A stretch of 64,000 nucleotides of DNA from assembly GCA_036267255.1 (NCBI GenBank), contig DATAWK010000041.1, positions 124,001 through 188,000 on the forward strand, given 5' to 3'. The stretch's first letter is position 1, and every line of letters starts with the position of its first letter. A program made the position numbers and the translations under genes. A model generated the notes under the pieces. It had not been told where the DNA came from and searched no databases. It saw nothing but the letters and a program-made list of their open reading frames with translations. This stretch comes from DATAWK01 sp036267255 (GTDB taxonomy: Bacteria > Acidobacteriota > Terriglobia > Terriglobales > Acidobacteriaceae). Below are positions 16,579 through 26,067 of this stretch, piece after piece.

Positions 16579-17298
16579 TTACATTGGACGCCCACTGAGA
16601 GCCTTGGCAATCGCATAGGCCGCTGCCGCAGCCAAACCGCCGATAAAGGAGGTCTGCAATGCCCCTTTCCAGGTGCCGGCCCCGGTCAAACGTCCTTTGA
16701 TTGCACCAAATACGAACAACGCCACCAGGGTGATCACCACCGAAGCGCGTAGCGCCTCTGAGCTGGAACTGGACAACAGCATATAGGGTAGCAGCGGAAT
16801 AAATCCGCCGGCGATATACGAGAACGCGATGACAAGCGCGCTTTGGCGGGCGCGCGCACGGGCCGGTTCCTCCAGGCCCAGCTCAAATCGCATCATAAAA
16901 TCGACCCACGCCTGGGGGTTGCGCTTAAGCGCGGACAATACAGACGCGCTTTCCGTGCGTGAGACGCCATATTTATCGAAAATCTCGTAAATTTCCTCTT
17001 CTTCGTCGGCGGTCCGCTCAATGATCTCGCGCTCCTCGCGCTGGCGCTCACTGACGTAATGTTCGGCATCGCCGCGCGCGGCCAGATAGCCGCCCAGGCC
17101 CATTGCGATGGAACCGGCAGCGATTTCCGCCAGACCTGCCAGCACAATGATGTGCGTGGAGCCCACAGCGCCCGATAGCCCGGCGGCCAGGGCAAACGGA
17201 ACGGTCAAGCCATCGGACATGCCGATGACAACGTCGCGCACCGTTTCGCTCGACTGGAAATGGTCTTCTTCATGAGGGTGGGTGTGGGGTTTGGCCAT
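16579..17298 (-). CDS. VIT1/CCC1-family Fe2+/Mn2+ transporter
   Basis: 239 residues. Starts with a His-rich metal-binding tail (MAKPHTHPHEEDHFQ), then 'ETVRDVVIGMSDGLTVPFAL', the family signature in helix 1; about five membrane helices; and a Glu-rich cytoplasmic loop (residues 80-140: RQREEREIIERTADEEEEIY) that is the metal-binding domain of VIT1. The C-terminal half has 'IAGGFIPLLPYMLL' and 'FGAIKGRLTGAGTWKGALQT'. It moves ferrous iron or manganese out of the cytosol. It is upstream of iron-dependent egtB on the same strand, but 58 bp or more separate them. Confidence 0.92.
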   Translation of the reverse strand: MAKPHTHPHEEDHFQSSETVRDVVIGMSDGLTVPFALAAGLSGAVGSTHIIVLAGLAEIAAGSIAMGLGGYLAARGDAEHYVSERQREEREIIERTADEEEEIYEIFDKYGVSRTESASVLSALKRNPQAWVDFMMRFELGLEEPARARARQSALVIAFSYIAGGFIPLLPYMLLSSSSSEALRASVVITLVALFVFGAIKGRLTGAGTWKGALQTSFIGGLAAAAAYAIAKALSGRPM

Positions 17299-17527
17299 TA
17301 GGCGCAGTGTATCGCAGAGGCAGCGTATCGCAGAGATGGATAGTTACGGAAACCGAAAGCACCCAGTCAAACATGCGTCTTCCTCTCGTCCTGTTGCGTC
17401 TAGGGAACGGGTACCATAATCCCGGATTGTGCAGCTTTTACCGGTCTGGCCCCCCTTAGGCGCTTTCGCCGTTTGAACCAGGCCAGGAGAGTTTTCGTAT
17501 GTTCAGCGAAGAAAGGCCAACCTTATT

Positions 17528-18334
17528 ATGAAAAATCGGATCAGGATACCGGACATGCGACCGGACATGCCACAAAACGACCGGCACACGGCCAAACGCT
17601 GGCTAACGGCGTTGGCCCTGTCCATCTTCGCCTGCACTTTGCTGTCAGCGCCGTGTAGCTTTGCGCAAATGCAAGAGGGCGCACCTGGCGGCATGGGTGG
17701 CGGAGGCAGACAAGGGCGGCAGGGATTTCCGGACCTGCCCAATGTGCGTGGAACCGTGGCCAGCATCCAGGGCAGCGAAATCGCAATCAAAACGGAAGAG
17801 GGCGTGGCGTACACCGTCTATTGCAGCGATAACACGCGCATTTATAAGAACCGCCAGCCGGTCAAGGTCACCGACATCCATGCCGGAGACATGCTGATGG
17901 CCGCCGGAGAGCTGGACGACAAGGCACACACGCTGCGAGCTGTTTTTGTTGGCGATGTGGACGCGGCCACGGTCGAGAAGATGCGGGCCGACCTGGGCAA
18001 AACATGGATCGCGGGCAAGGTCACCAATATCGACATGGACACACTCAAGCTGACCGTCGACCGCATGGACCACCAGACCCAGGTGATTGCCGTAGACGAT
18101 ACAACTTCGTTCAGGAAAGACGGCCAGAGCGTCACCCTGCGCGATTTGAAGGTGGGCGACACTGTTCGTGGAAAAGGCAGCGTGAAGAACGGCATCTTTG
18201 TGCCAACCGTGTTGGCCATCGTAGACATGGCACACGCTGGAAGACATCACGCGCAACCGGCGCCATCGTCGCAATCGGCACCGTCGTCACAATCGGCACC
18301 ATCGCTGCAACCGCCACCATCGTCGCATCTATAG
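17528..18334 (+). CDS. Exported DUF5666-type protein
   Basis: 268 residues. An N-terminal signal (AKRWLTALALSIFACTLLSA) is followed by a Gly/Gln-rich linker and two OB-like DUF5666 repeats: about residues 75-140 ('VRGTVASIQGSEIAIKTEEG') and 160-235 ('IAGKVTNIDMDTLKLTVDRM', 'LRDLKVGDTVRGKGSVKNG'). The C-terminus is a low-complexity tail of repeated Ala-Pro-Ser-Ser-Gln-Ser units encoded by 18-bp DNA repeats. DUF5666 proteins are periplasmic or secreted with unknown function. It is the first gene of the receptor locus and its stop lies only 30 bp before the receptor start. Confidence 0.82.
   Translation: MKNRIRIPDMRPDMPQNDRHTAKRWLTALALSIFACTLLSAPCSFAQMQEGAPGGMGGGGRQGRQGFPDLPNVRGTVASIQGSEIAIKTEEGVAYTVYCSDNTRIYKNRQPVKVTDIHAGDMLMAAGELDDKAHTLRAVFVGDVDAATVEKMRADLGKTWIAGKVTNIDMDTLKLTVDRMDHQTQVIAVDDTTSFRKDGQSVTLRDLKVGDTVRGKGSVKNGIFVPTVLAIVDMAHAGRHHAQPAPSSQSAPSSQSAPSLQPPPSSHL
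18260..18331. repeat. Four tandem 18-bp units at the 3' end of the DUF5666 gene
   Basis: Units GCGCCATCGTCGCAATCG, GCACCGTCGTCACAATCG, GCACCATCGCTGCAACCG and CCACCATCGTCGCATCTA run to the stop codon. The period is six codons, so copy-number change would lengthen or shorten the protein tail without a frameshift. The repeat also keeps the receptor's reading frame open well upstream of its true start. Confidence 0.85.
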
Positions 18335-18363
18335 ACATCGAGGAAAAGTTGGGCCAAAAATAC

Positions 18364-21300
18364 GTGAAAACCATCGTCATCCCTCGCACGTTCGCGGCCA
18401 TTTTCATGGCGTTCAGCATAACGCTTGCATCGCAGCATTCCTTCGCCGCAGAAACCGCTTCGCCGGCACAGGCGCGGCAAGCGCAACAGGCTGCTGCCTC
18501 CGCTGCTGTTGCCCCGATGCCGGACGCACCGGCCGCGCCATCCCGCCCACAGCAGGCAAAATCGCCGGCAACCACCGGCCAGCAAGTCACAGCCGGCGGC
18601 ATACTCCGTGGAACCATCAAGTCCGGAACCACGCCTTTGCCCGGCGTCACCATTCTGGCAACCAACACACTGACCGGCGATCAATATGCCACGGTGACAA
18701 ATATCTACGGCGAGTTTGCCATGCGGATTCCAAAAAATGGCCGCTATGTGGTGCGTGCTGAACTCGCCGGCTTTGCCATCGAAACGAAAGAGGCGTTGCT
18801 GGACGCCGCCGATCGCGAACAGCAAGTCGATCTTGCGTTGACGTTGGCCTCGCGCTCCACAACAGCGACAAGCTCCGGCACCCAGAATGCAGGGCAGATG
18901 CCCAGCCGCGCCATGCTGCAGAATCTAAGCAATCTGGCGCAGGCTGCAGGGATGGGCGCTGGCGCTGGAAGTGAAAATCTGTCCGGCGCCGCACAGAATT
19001 CGGACATTTCAACGGAGTCGGTCGCTGTCAACGGACAGACTGGCACGGTGAATCCGTTTGCCAGCATTGATCAGACACAATTGCAGCAGCGCCTGGACGA
19101 TATGCGGGCGCAGAATTCACTATCGCAAGTTCCCGGTCAAAGCGGAGGTCGCGGTCGCGGTGGGCGCGGTGGTGGAGGAGGTGGCGGCGGCGGCTTCTTC
19201 CGCCACTTCAATCCAACCAAGCCGCACGGCAGCGTGTTCTACTCCGGCGGAAATTCTGCGCTGAATGCGCTGCCGTTTTCTGTAACGGGCGTGCCGGTTG
19301 TGCAGCCCCCGTACAACACCAATAGCGCTGGCCTGGTCTTTGTCGGACCGCCGCAGATTCCCGGCCTCATCAAGCCCAGCACCGCAAACTTCATGTTTCT
19401 GGGACTCTTTATCACGCGCAATTCCAACCCGTTCAATCAATATGCAACGGTGCCGACGCTGGCCGAACGTGGCGGCGACTTCTCGCACTACACAGGCACC
19501 GGAACCAGCGTAATTCCGATTTACAACCCGGACACCGGAACGCAATTCTCCGGCAATAAAATTGACACCATCAACCAGCAGGCAAAGGCGCTGCTGCAAT
19601 ATATCCCCCTGCCGAATCAGCCCGGCGCAATACAGAATTTCCAATACCTGACAACGGCACAGTCCAATACGACCCATGTGAACATGCGGTTTACCCATAA
19701 TTTCGGCTCCGGCGGAGGAGGCGCGGCATTGCCGCAGTTTCTGCGCACCTTCCTGGGGCAGCCGAATCATGGATTGACGCAAAACGTAAATGTAAATTTC
19801 AACTTCAATCACTCTTCCAGCGATCTGCTGAATGTCTTTCCGCGGTTGGGCGGTTCCAACCAGACGTATCAATACGCCATCAATGCAGGCTATGTGATCG
19901 GCTACAACCGTTGGACGTTCAACTCCACCGGCGGTCTGAACCGCACCAACGCACAGATCAGCAACTACTTTACCGGCCACACGGATGTGGCGGCCAATGC
20001 AGGCATTCAGGGACTGGGCTCGAACCCCTTCAACTATGGCGTACCCAACGCGGTCTTCTCGCAATTCAGTGGCGTGAATGAACAGGCGCCCAGCACGCGA
20101 TTGAACCAGACCATCATCGCCAGCGAAAACATCGCGTGGACCGGAAAGAAACACAACCTGCGTTTTGGCGGAGATTTCCGGCGCATTCATCTCAACCTGC
20201 TGGGCGGAACCAACGTCACCGGCAGCTTTTATTTCACCGGCTTTGCCACAGAAAAACCCGGTTCCACCTCGACCCCCGGAAAGCAAACCTCCGGTGCGGA
20301 TTTTGCGGATTTCCTGCTCGGCCTGCCCCAGGAAGCAACCGTGCAGCAAGGCAGCAGCGAATATTATCTGCGGTCGAACGTCTGGGACCTGTTTGCGCAG
20401 GACGACTGGCACGCGCTGGCCAATTTAACGATCATCGCTGGCCTGCGTTATGAGTATTTTTCTCCCTACGTCGAAAAGGATGATCGCCTGGCGACCCTGG
20501 ACTTTACGCCAAGCCTGAATGAACTGGCGGTCGTGCTGCCCAACGGAGTCGGTCCGGTCCGCGGAAAATATCCTCGCTCGCTGGTCTACCCGGATCGCAA
20601 GGATTTCGCCCCACGCGTGGGCTTCGCGTGGCGTCCGATCGGCACTACCGTGGTGCGCGGCGGCTACGGCATCAACTTCAACACAGGGCAATATGCCAAC
20701 TTCATTCAGAGGCTGGCCTATCAGCCTCCTTTTGCTCTATCGCTCACCAATATCGTGCCCGCCGAGAGTGCGCCTTCTCTCAAACTTGCCACCGCCCTGA
20801 CCAGTGCAACGACGCCCAGCGGCATCACGAATAATTTTTCGGTCAATCCAAAATATCTGCTGGGATATGTGCAGGTGTGGAATCTCGACATCCAGAACAC
20901 GCTGCCGATGAACATTGTGCTCAACGTGGGCTACAACGGCGCCAAGGGAACGCATCTGGACCTGGTGGATGCGCCCAACCGCCAACTCTCCGGCCTGTTG
21001 AATCCAAATTACCCCTCGTTTGACTATGAAGATTCGATTGCCTTCTCCAACTTCAACGCACTCGCGGTCCGCTTACGCAAGCGTCTGCAAGGTGGCATCT
21101 CGATGGGTGCTACGTACACGTACTCGCATTCCATTGATGATGCTTCTTCCATTGGAGGCTCCACCTCCGTCGTCGCGCAGAACCAGCAGGACATTCTGGC
21201 GGAAGAAGGCAACTCCTCCTTCGATGTTCGCCATCAGATCACCGGCGACTGGCTCTACGAACTGCCTTTCGGGCCGGAGACACGGTTCCTGACCAGCGGT

Positions 21301-21786
21301 TCGTGGCTATCCCACGCTTTCAGCAATTTTTCTATCTCCGGCACCTTTGAGTTCGCGACAGGAACACCGCTTTCGCCAAACTACAGCGCCACCAGCGCCG
21401 ATGTTGCCCGTGGTTCCGCAGGCAGCCAGCGCCCCAATCGTATTCCGGGTTCTTCGCTGACTGCAACGGGCGGCACGCTGGAACGCTGGTTCAATCTTTC
21501 CGCCTTTGCGCCACCGGTCAACCCGACAACCGGCGCTCCCGCGTACGGCAATGCCTCGCGCAATTCCATACCCGGACCGGGCATCGTGGAAACCGATATG
21601 TCCCTGTCGAAGACTCTGCATTTTGGCAGCACGCGTTCTCTGGAGTTGCGCGGCACGGCGGACAACGTCTTCAACACGGTGCAGTATTCCACCGTGAACA
21701 GTTCCATTGGCTCGCTGACGGCAGGTCAGGTCACCTCTGCCGCAACCATGCGCCAGATCAATTTCTTGGCGCGCTTTCGCTTCTAG
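18364..21786 (+). CDS. TonB-dependent receptor with carboxypeptidase-regulatory-like domain (Oar-like)
   Basis: 1140 residues from the GTG at 18364, which places Lys at position 2 of a clean signal peptide (TIVIPRTFAAIFMAFSITLA); a TTG at 18349 just after AGGA is an alternative. Next come an Ala/Gln-rich linker, the carboxypeptidase-regulatory-like beta domain (about residues 75-155: 'GILRGTIKSGTTPLPGVTIL'), an RG/Gly-rich stretch near residue 260, a plug-like region with 'RNSNPFNQYATVPTLAERGG', and a beta-barrel with receptor-type strands ('AQDDWHALANLTIIAGLRYE', 'LRGTADNVFNTVQYSTVN') ending in the outer-membrane signal FRF. These giant receptors are expanded in Acidobacteriota and probably import glycans or other bulky substrates; the substrate is unknown. 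Followed 13 bp later by the VWFA gene. Confidence 0.9.
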   Translation: MKTIVIPRTFAAIFMAFSITLASQHSFAAETASPAQARQAQQAAASAAVAPMPDAPAAPSRPQQAKSPATTGQQVTAGGILRGTIKSGTTPLPGVTILATNTLTGDQYATVTNIYGEFAMRIPKNGRYVVRAELAGFAIETKEALLDAADREQQVDLALTLASRSTTATSSGTQNAGQMPSRAMLQNLSNLAQAAGMGAGAGSENLSGAAQNSDISTESVAVNGQTGTVNPFASIDQTQLQQRLDDMRAQNSLSQVPGQSGGRGRGGRGGGGGGGGGFFRHFNPTKPHGSVFYSGGNSALNALPFSVTGVPVVQPPYNTNSAGLVFVGPPQIPGLIKPSTANFMFLGLFITRNSNPFNQYATVPTLAERGGDFSHYTGTGTSVIPIYNPDTGTQFSGNKIDTINQQAKALLQYIPLPNQPGAIQNFQYLTTAQSNTTHVNMRFTHNFGSGGGGAALPQFLRTFLGQPNHGLTQNVNVNFNFNHSSSDLLNVFPRLGGSNQTYQYAINAGYVIGYNRWTFNSTGGLNRTNAQISNYFTGHTDVAANAGIQGLGSNPFNYGVPNAVFSQFSGVNEQAPSTRLNQTIIASENIAWTGKKHNLRFGGDFRRIHLNLLGGTNVTGSFYFTGFATEKPGSTSTPGKQTSGADFADFLLGLPQEATVQQGSSEYYLRSNVWDLFAQDDWHALANLTIIAGLRYEYFSPYVEKDDRLATLDFTPSLNELAVVLPNGVGPVRGKYPRSLVYPDRKDFAPRVGFAWRPIGTTVVRGGYGINFNTGQYANFIQRLAYQPPFALSLTNIVPAESAPSLKLATALTSATTPSGITNNFSVNPKYLLGYVQVWNLDIQNTLPMNIVLNVGYNGAKGTHLDLVDAPNRQLSGLLNPNYPSFDYEDSIAFSNFNALAVRLRKRLQGGISMGATYTYSHSIDDASSIGGSTSVVAQNQQDILAEEGNSSFDVRHQITGDWLYELPFGPETRFLTSGSWLSHAFSNFSISGTFEFATGTPLSPNYSATSADVARGSAGSQRPNRIPGSSLTATGGTLERWFNLSAFAPPVNPTTGAPAYGNASRNSIPGPGIVETDMSLSKTLHFGSTRSLELRGTADNVFNTVQYSTVNSSIGSLTAGQVTSAATMRQINFLARFRF

Positions 21787-21799
21787 GAGAGGAAAAACC

Positions 21800-23974
21800 A
21801 TGCGTCTGTCATCCCTCCATCGCAAATGCTTTCCGGCAGCACTGCTGAGTTGTTGCCTCTTGGTCAATCCATGGACGCCGGGCGGCTTTGCGCAGATTCT
21901 GCCCACCAGCAAAGGCCAGAACACCGCAGGCACCACCTTCACCCTGAAGGTGCGCAGCGATCTGGTGCTGACCAACGTCGTGGTGCGCGACAAAAAAACG
22001 GGCCAGATCGTTCGCGGACTTACCCAGGACGACTTCACTGTATTGGAAAACGGCAAGCAGCAGCACATTCTCAGCTTCGATTTTCAAAGTGTGGATGCCG
22101 TAACCAACGCCGAGGGCACCGTAAGCGGACAGGCCGCCACGACTCCGGTGTTGAACAGCAATGGCACCGTCAACCAGGCTGCACTGCAGAATCATCGCCT
22201 CATCGTGATGATGTTCGATTTGACCTCCATGCAGGTGGAAGATCTGGATCGCGCGGTAGCGGCGGCAAAGAACTACGTACAGCACCAGATGGAACCGGCA
22301 GATATGGCTGCGCTGGTTTCCTTTGGCACCTCCCTCAGCGTGGACCAGGATTTTACGGCGAACAAACAATTGCTGCTGGCCGGCCTGGATCGCTACAACG
22401 GCAATGAAGGCCAGGGACTGGCCGCTGGCGGCAACGGCACCACCGCCGGTACTGCCGACCTGAGCGCTTCCTACTCTCCCGACGAGAGCGAATACAACTA
22501 CATCAACACGGACCTGAAACTCTACGCCATCGCCGATATTGCCCATTCGCTGGAAAAAATCAACGCGAAGAAATCGCTGCTCTTTTTTTCCGGCGGCCTG
22601 ACCAAGACCGGCATTGAAAATCAGGCATCGCTGCATGCTGCGGTCAACGCCGCTGTACGTGCGAACATGTCCATCTACAGCGCAGACATCCGCGGCCTGC
22701 AGGCTCTGTCGCCCGTGGGAGATGCGCAGACCGCCAGCCTGCAGGGCAACGCCGCCTTCAACGGTTCCGCCGTGCAAGGCCAGCTGGACGCCAACTTCGA
22801 CTCGCAGGAGACGCTGTCCACGCTGTCCGTAGACACCGGAGGCAAAGCCTTCCTGGATACCAACGACTTTGCTCCCGCCTTTCAACGCATCCAGCACGAC
22901 ACGTCGGCGTATTACATGATTGGATTTCGCTCCTCCAACCCTGCGCGCGATGGCAAGTATCGAAAGTTGACCATTCGCATCAATCGCAGCAACGTCAAGC
23001 TGGAATACCGAGCCGGTTACTACGCGCCTGCGGACTTCCGCCACACCACCAAAGATGATCGCGAACGCGAATTGCAGGAGGAACTGGACAGCGACCTGCC
23101 CGCGACCGATCTTCTGGTCTATCTGGATGCTTTCTATTTCCGCACCGGCGACGGACGCTTCTTCGTTCCCGTTTCGCTCATCGTTCCCGGTTCGCAGATT
23201 CCGTTCACGCAGAAGAGCGATCAGGACAAGGCAACTCTGGATGTCATCGGCGTCGTAAAAAACCACATGAACATGGAAGTGGGCAACGTGCGCGATACCG
23301 TCAAGCTGAAGCTGGACACGTCGCAGCAGGCACGGCACAAGAACATCCAGTACACAACGGGATTTGCGCTGGCCCCGGGTACCTATCAACTGAAATTTGT
23401 GGTGCGCGAAAACGAGACGGGACGCATGGGCTCCTTTGAGGCCGACATTACCGTGCCGGATTACAAGAAGACCGCAGTCAAAATGAGTTCCGTCGTGCTG
23501 TCGAGCCAGAGCGTGCCCTTCACCAAAAAGAGTACCGACCCGCTGGTGCGCAATGGCGTTCAGTGGATTCCCAATGTCCCGCATGTGTTCGCAGACAATC
23601 AGCATCTTTATATGCTCTATGAGGTCTATGATCCCGGGCATGTCAGCGTAAATGGAAAAGAGGAAAAATCTGAAGATGCGCCGGTGCGCGTCTTGAGCAA
23701 TGCGGAGTTTCTGGATGGATCGAAGATGGTCTATCAAACGCCCCTCATAACCGTCGATAAAATCAACGTGCCGGAGCGCGATGCCGTCGAATATCTCGTC
23801 GATGTTCCGCTGGACAAGCTGACGCCCGGACTCTACACCTGCCAGGTCAACGTGATTGACGATGCTTCCGGCGGCTTCAGCTTCCCTCGCCTGGCGCTTC
23901 TGGTTCGGCCTGCCGCCAGCCCGGCAACGCCTGCGCCTGCGCCTGCGGGAGCCCAGCCTGCATCGGGAAAATAA
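21800..23974 (+). CDS. VWFA-related acidobacterial secreted protein
   Basis: 724 residues. A signal peptide (LLSCCLLVNPWTPGGFA) precedes the lineage signature 'SDLVLTNVVVRDKKTGQIVR' / 'GLTQDDFTVLENGKQQHILSF' (TIGR03436-type family). The von Willebrand A domain runs about residues 130-370, with a MIDAS-like 'MMFDLTSM', and a strand 'SLLFFSGGLTKTGIENQA'. After 'AYYMIGFRSSNPARDGKYRK' come beta-sandwich domains to a Pro/Ala-rich C-terminus. Such proteins are exported and often co-encoded with large TonB receptors; a role in surface binding or assembly is an inference. It is preceded by GGAGAGG and lies in the receptor operon. Confidence 0.92.
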   Translation: MRLSSLHRKCFPAALLSCCLLVNPWTPGGFAQILPTSKGQNTAGTTFTLKVRSDLVLTNVVVRDKKTGQIVRGLTQDDFTVLENGKQQHILSFDFQSVDAVTNAEGTVSGQAATTPVLNSNGTVNQAALQNHRLIVMMFDLTSMQVEDLDRAVAAAKNYVQHQMEPADMAALVSFGTSLSVDQDFTANKQLLLAGLDRYNGNEGQGLAAGGNGTTAGTADLSASYSPDESEYNYINTDLKLYAIADIAHSLEKINAKKSLLFFSGGLTKTGIENQASLHAAVNAAVRANMSIYSADIRGLQALSPVGDAQTASLQGNAAFNGSAVQGQLDANFDSQETLSTLSVDTGGKAFLDTNDFAPAFQRIQHDTSAYYMIGFRSSNPARDGKYRKLTIRINRSNVKLEYRAGYYAPADFRHTTKDDRERELQEELDSDLPATDLLVYLDAFYFRTGDGRFFVPVSLIVPGSQIPFTQKSDQDKATLDVIGVVKNHMNMEVGNVRDTVKLKLDTSQQARHKNIQYTTGFALAPGTYQLKFVVRENETGRMGSFEADITVPDYKKTAVKMSSVVLSSQSVPFTKKSTDPLVRNGVQWIPNVPHVFADNQHLYMLYEVYDPGHVSVNGKEEKSEDAPVRVLSNAEFLDGSKMVYQTPLITVDKINVPERDAVEYLVDVPLDKLTPGLYTCQVNVIDDASGGFSFPRLALLVRPAASPATPAPAPAGAQPASGK

Positions 23975-24058
23975 GAATGCGACACTCCTGTGCGCTTTCC
24001 GATTTGTGAAATTCCGCCGTTAGCGTATGCTGACCTTCAAAATTCCTTGAGGGTCCGC

Positions 24059-25840
24059 ATGCGCCGGTATCGAATCTCTGTCTTCCTTCTTCTCAGTCTT
24101 CCACTTTGCGCAACGGCACAAAACAAAGCGTCTCGCACCCGATCCTCACTTCGTTTTGAGGTGACGCTGCCGGCGGCAGCTAGCCATAGCAAGCCATTCA
24201 CCGGCCATCTGGTGCTCGCGATCTCCAAAGATTTTTCCGGCGAACCAAGATTCCAGATCAACGATTCTTATACATCGCAACAGGCCTTTGGCGTGGATGT
24301 GAAAGATTTCGCTCCGGGTAAAACCATCGTGGTCGACGATACGTCGGTCGGCTTCCCCATCGAGCGACTCTCCAACCTGCCGCCGGGCGACTACAACGTG
24401 CAGGCGATTCTGAATGTGTATGAGCAATACAAACTGGCCACAGGCAATGTCGTCGAGTTGCCGCCGGACCACGGCGAAGGCCAGAACTGGACCATCAAGC
24501 CGGGAAACCTGCTCTCCACGCCGCAGAAGATTCATCTCGATCCCAGGGCTGGAGGCACAATCCGCATCACGCTGAATTCCGTCATGCCGCCTCTGGACCC
24601 GGAGCAGATTGCAAGCGAAGATATCGACGCTTCGATTCCGCTCACCCAGTCACAGGCTCCGTCGGACAACCGCTGGCTGAAGCACGTGCGCATGCGCAGC
24701 GAGAAGCTCTCGAAGTTCTGGGGACGCGATGTGTATCTCAGCGCGTATGTGCTGTTGCCCCAGGGATGGGCGCAGCATCCCGATGCGCACTATCCTCTCA
24801 TCGTGTGGCAGGACCACTTCCATCGCGACTTCTCTACCACCGTCGCATTTCGTTCCACGCCCCCCACGCCGGATATGAAAGGCTTTGATCGCACCTACGC
24901 CGCCTACAGCTACAAGTTCTATCAGGACTGGACATCCGGTCGTCTGCCGCACGTCCTCCTCCTCTATGTGCAGAATGCGAACCCGTATTACGACGATTCC
25001 TACGCGGTCAACTCTGCGAACCTTGGCCCCTATGGCGATGCCATCACGGAAGAACTGATTCCGCAGATTGAAAAGCGCTATCGCGGCATTGGCCAGGGCT
25101 GGGCGCGGGCGACCTATGGCGGCTCGACGGGCGGCTGGGAGGCGCTGGCATCGCAGATTTTTTATCCTGACTTTTACAACGGCGTGTGGGCCAGCTGTCC
25201 GGACCCGATCGATTTTCACGCGTATCAAAATGTCGATCTTTACCACGACACAAACGCCTACTTCCGATTCGGAGATTTTGACCGCATCCCGATTCCTGAA
25301 GAGCGCGACCCCAATGGCACGATCAACGCCGAGATGGAACCTGCCAATCGCTATGAATATGTGCTGGGAACGCATGGCCGCTCCGGCGAACAGTTCGACA
25401 TCTGGCAGGCGGTGTTTTCCCCGATGGGCGCCGATGGTTACCCCAGGCCCATTTACGACAAGCGCACCGGCGTGATCGACAAAACCGTGGTTGCCTATTG
25501 GCATGACCACTACGATCTCGACGCGATCCTGCAGAAAAACTGGCAGACCCTTGGGCCCAGGCTCGAAGGAAAAATTCACATTACCGTGGGCGATGCCGAC
25601 ACGTTCTATCTAAACAACGCGGTTCATTTAATGCAGAATTACCTGAAGACCACGCGCCATCCGCACAGCGATGCGACCTTCGACTATGGACCGGGCCTGC
25701 CGCATTGCTATTTCGGCGATGCATCAGTGCCGGAGGATGTAGGCGCATTGACCGTCAACCAGCGCGTGCTGCCGCAGATGGTCGACCACATGCTGCAGAC
25801 TGCGCCCGCCGGGGCCGATGTCACCAGCTGGCGTTACTGA
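24059..25840 (+). CDS. Exported esterase-like alpha/beta hydrolase (enterochelin-esterase superfamily)
   Basis: 593 residues from the ATG at 24059, chosen because GAGGG lies 6 bp upstream and a signal peptide follows (ISVFLLLSLPLCATA). Residues 40-210 form beta-sandwich domains; the hydrolase domain begins near 'VYLSAYVLLPQGWAQHP', has 'YPLIVWQDHFHRDF', the nucleophile elbow 'TYGGSTGGWEALA' (GxSxG, about residue 355), an acid candidate in 'ITVGDADTFY', and a late His in 'GPGLPHCYFG'. This matches IroE/Fes-like esterases. Together with the receptor it may process an imported ester, such as a siderophore or acylated glycan; that is inference. Last gene of the locus. Confidence 0.84.
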   Translation: MRRYRISVFLLLSLPLCATAQNKASRTRSSLRFEVTLPAAASHSKPFTGHLVLAISKDFSGEPRFQINDSYTSQQAFGVDVKDFAPGKTIVVDDTSVGFPIERLSNLPPGDYNVQAILNVYEQYKLATGNVVELPPDHGEGQNWTIKPGNLLSTPQKIHLDPRAGGTIRITLNSVMPPLDPEQIASEDIDASIPLTQSQAPSDNRWLKHVRMRSEKLSKFWGRDVYLSAYVLLPQGWAQHPDAHYPLIVWQDHFHRDFSTTVAFRSTPPTPDMKGFDRTYAAYSYKFYQDWTSGRLPHVLLLYVQNANPYYDDSYAVNSANLGPYGDAITEELIPQIEKRYRGIGQGWARATYGGSTGGWEALASQIFYPDFYNGVWASCPDPIDFHAYQNVDLYHDTNAYFRFGDFDRIPIPEERDPNGTINAEMEPANRYEYVLGTHGRSGEQFDIWQAVFSPMGADGYPRPIYDKRTGVIDKTVVAYWHDHYDLDAILQKNWQTLGPRLEGKIHITVGDADTFYLNNAVHLMQNYLKTTRHPHSDATFDYGPGLPHCYFGDASVPEDVGALTVNQRVLPQMVDHMLQTAPAGADVTSWRY

Positions 25841-25846
25841 ATCGGC

Positions 25847-26035
25847 TCAATCCTGCGTGGATGTTTTCTCGGATGACTGCTTCTGAAATCCGTACGGGCA
25901 ATGGCGGCAACCGGACTGGCAGCAAGAGCCGCGCTTGCGATGATAGGCCGCAGTGAACACCATGTACGGACCGTCGTAATAGTAGTCTTCGCCTTCGATC
26001 AAGGGCGGCTGCGGAATTTTTTCTTCGTTCGGCAT
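25847..26035 (-). CDS. DUF5522 small cysteine-rich protein
   Basis: 62 residues, beginning MPNEEKIPQPPLIEGEDYYY. The diagnostic motif is 'RGSCCQSGCRHCPYGF' with four Cys that could bind a metal. Proteins of this family are 50-80 residues long, conserved in several phyla and uncharacterised. It lies 32 bp after murJ on the same strand and converges with the esterase gene 6 bp away. No strong ribosome site is visible. Confidence 0.8.
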   Translation of the reverse strand: MPNEEKIPQPPLIEGEDYYYDGPYMVFTAAYHRKRGSCCQSGCRHCPYGFQKQSSEKTSTQD

Positions 26036-26067
26036 GAGTCTGAATTTAATTTTCTCGTATGCCCGCA

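Noticed and set aside
17299..17527. Metal-sensing riboswitch between the Fe/Mn transporter and DUF5666
   Set aside because: No conserved yybP-ykoY or other riboswitch core found by eye.
19120..20412. 430-codon frame antisense to the TonB receptor
   Set aside because: Shadow with no recognisable domain.
21809..23737. 642-codon frame antisense to the VWFA gene
   Set aside because: No motif or signal; the VWFA protein on the plus strand has clear domains.
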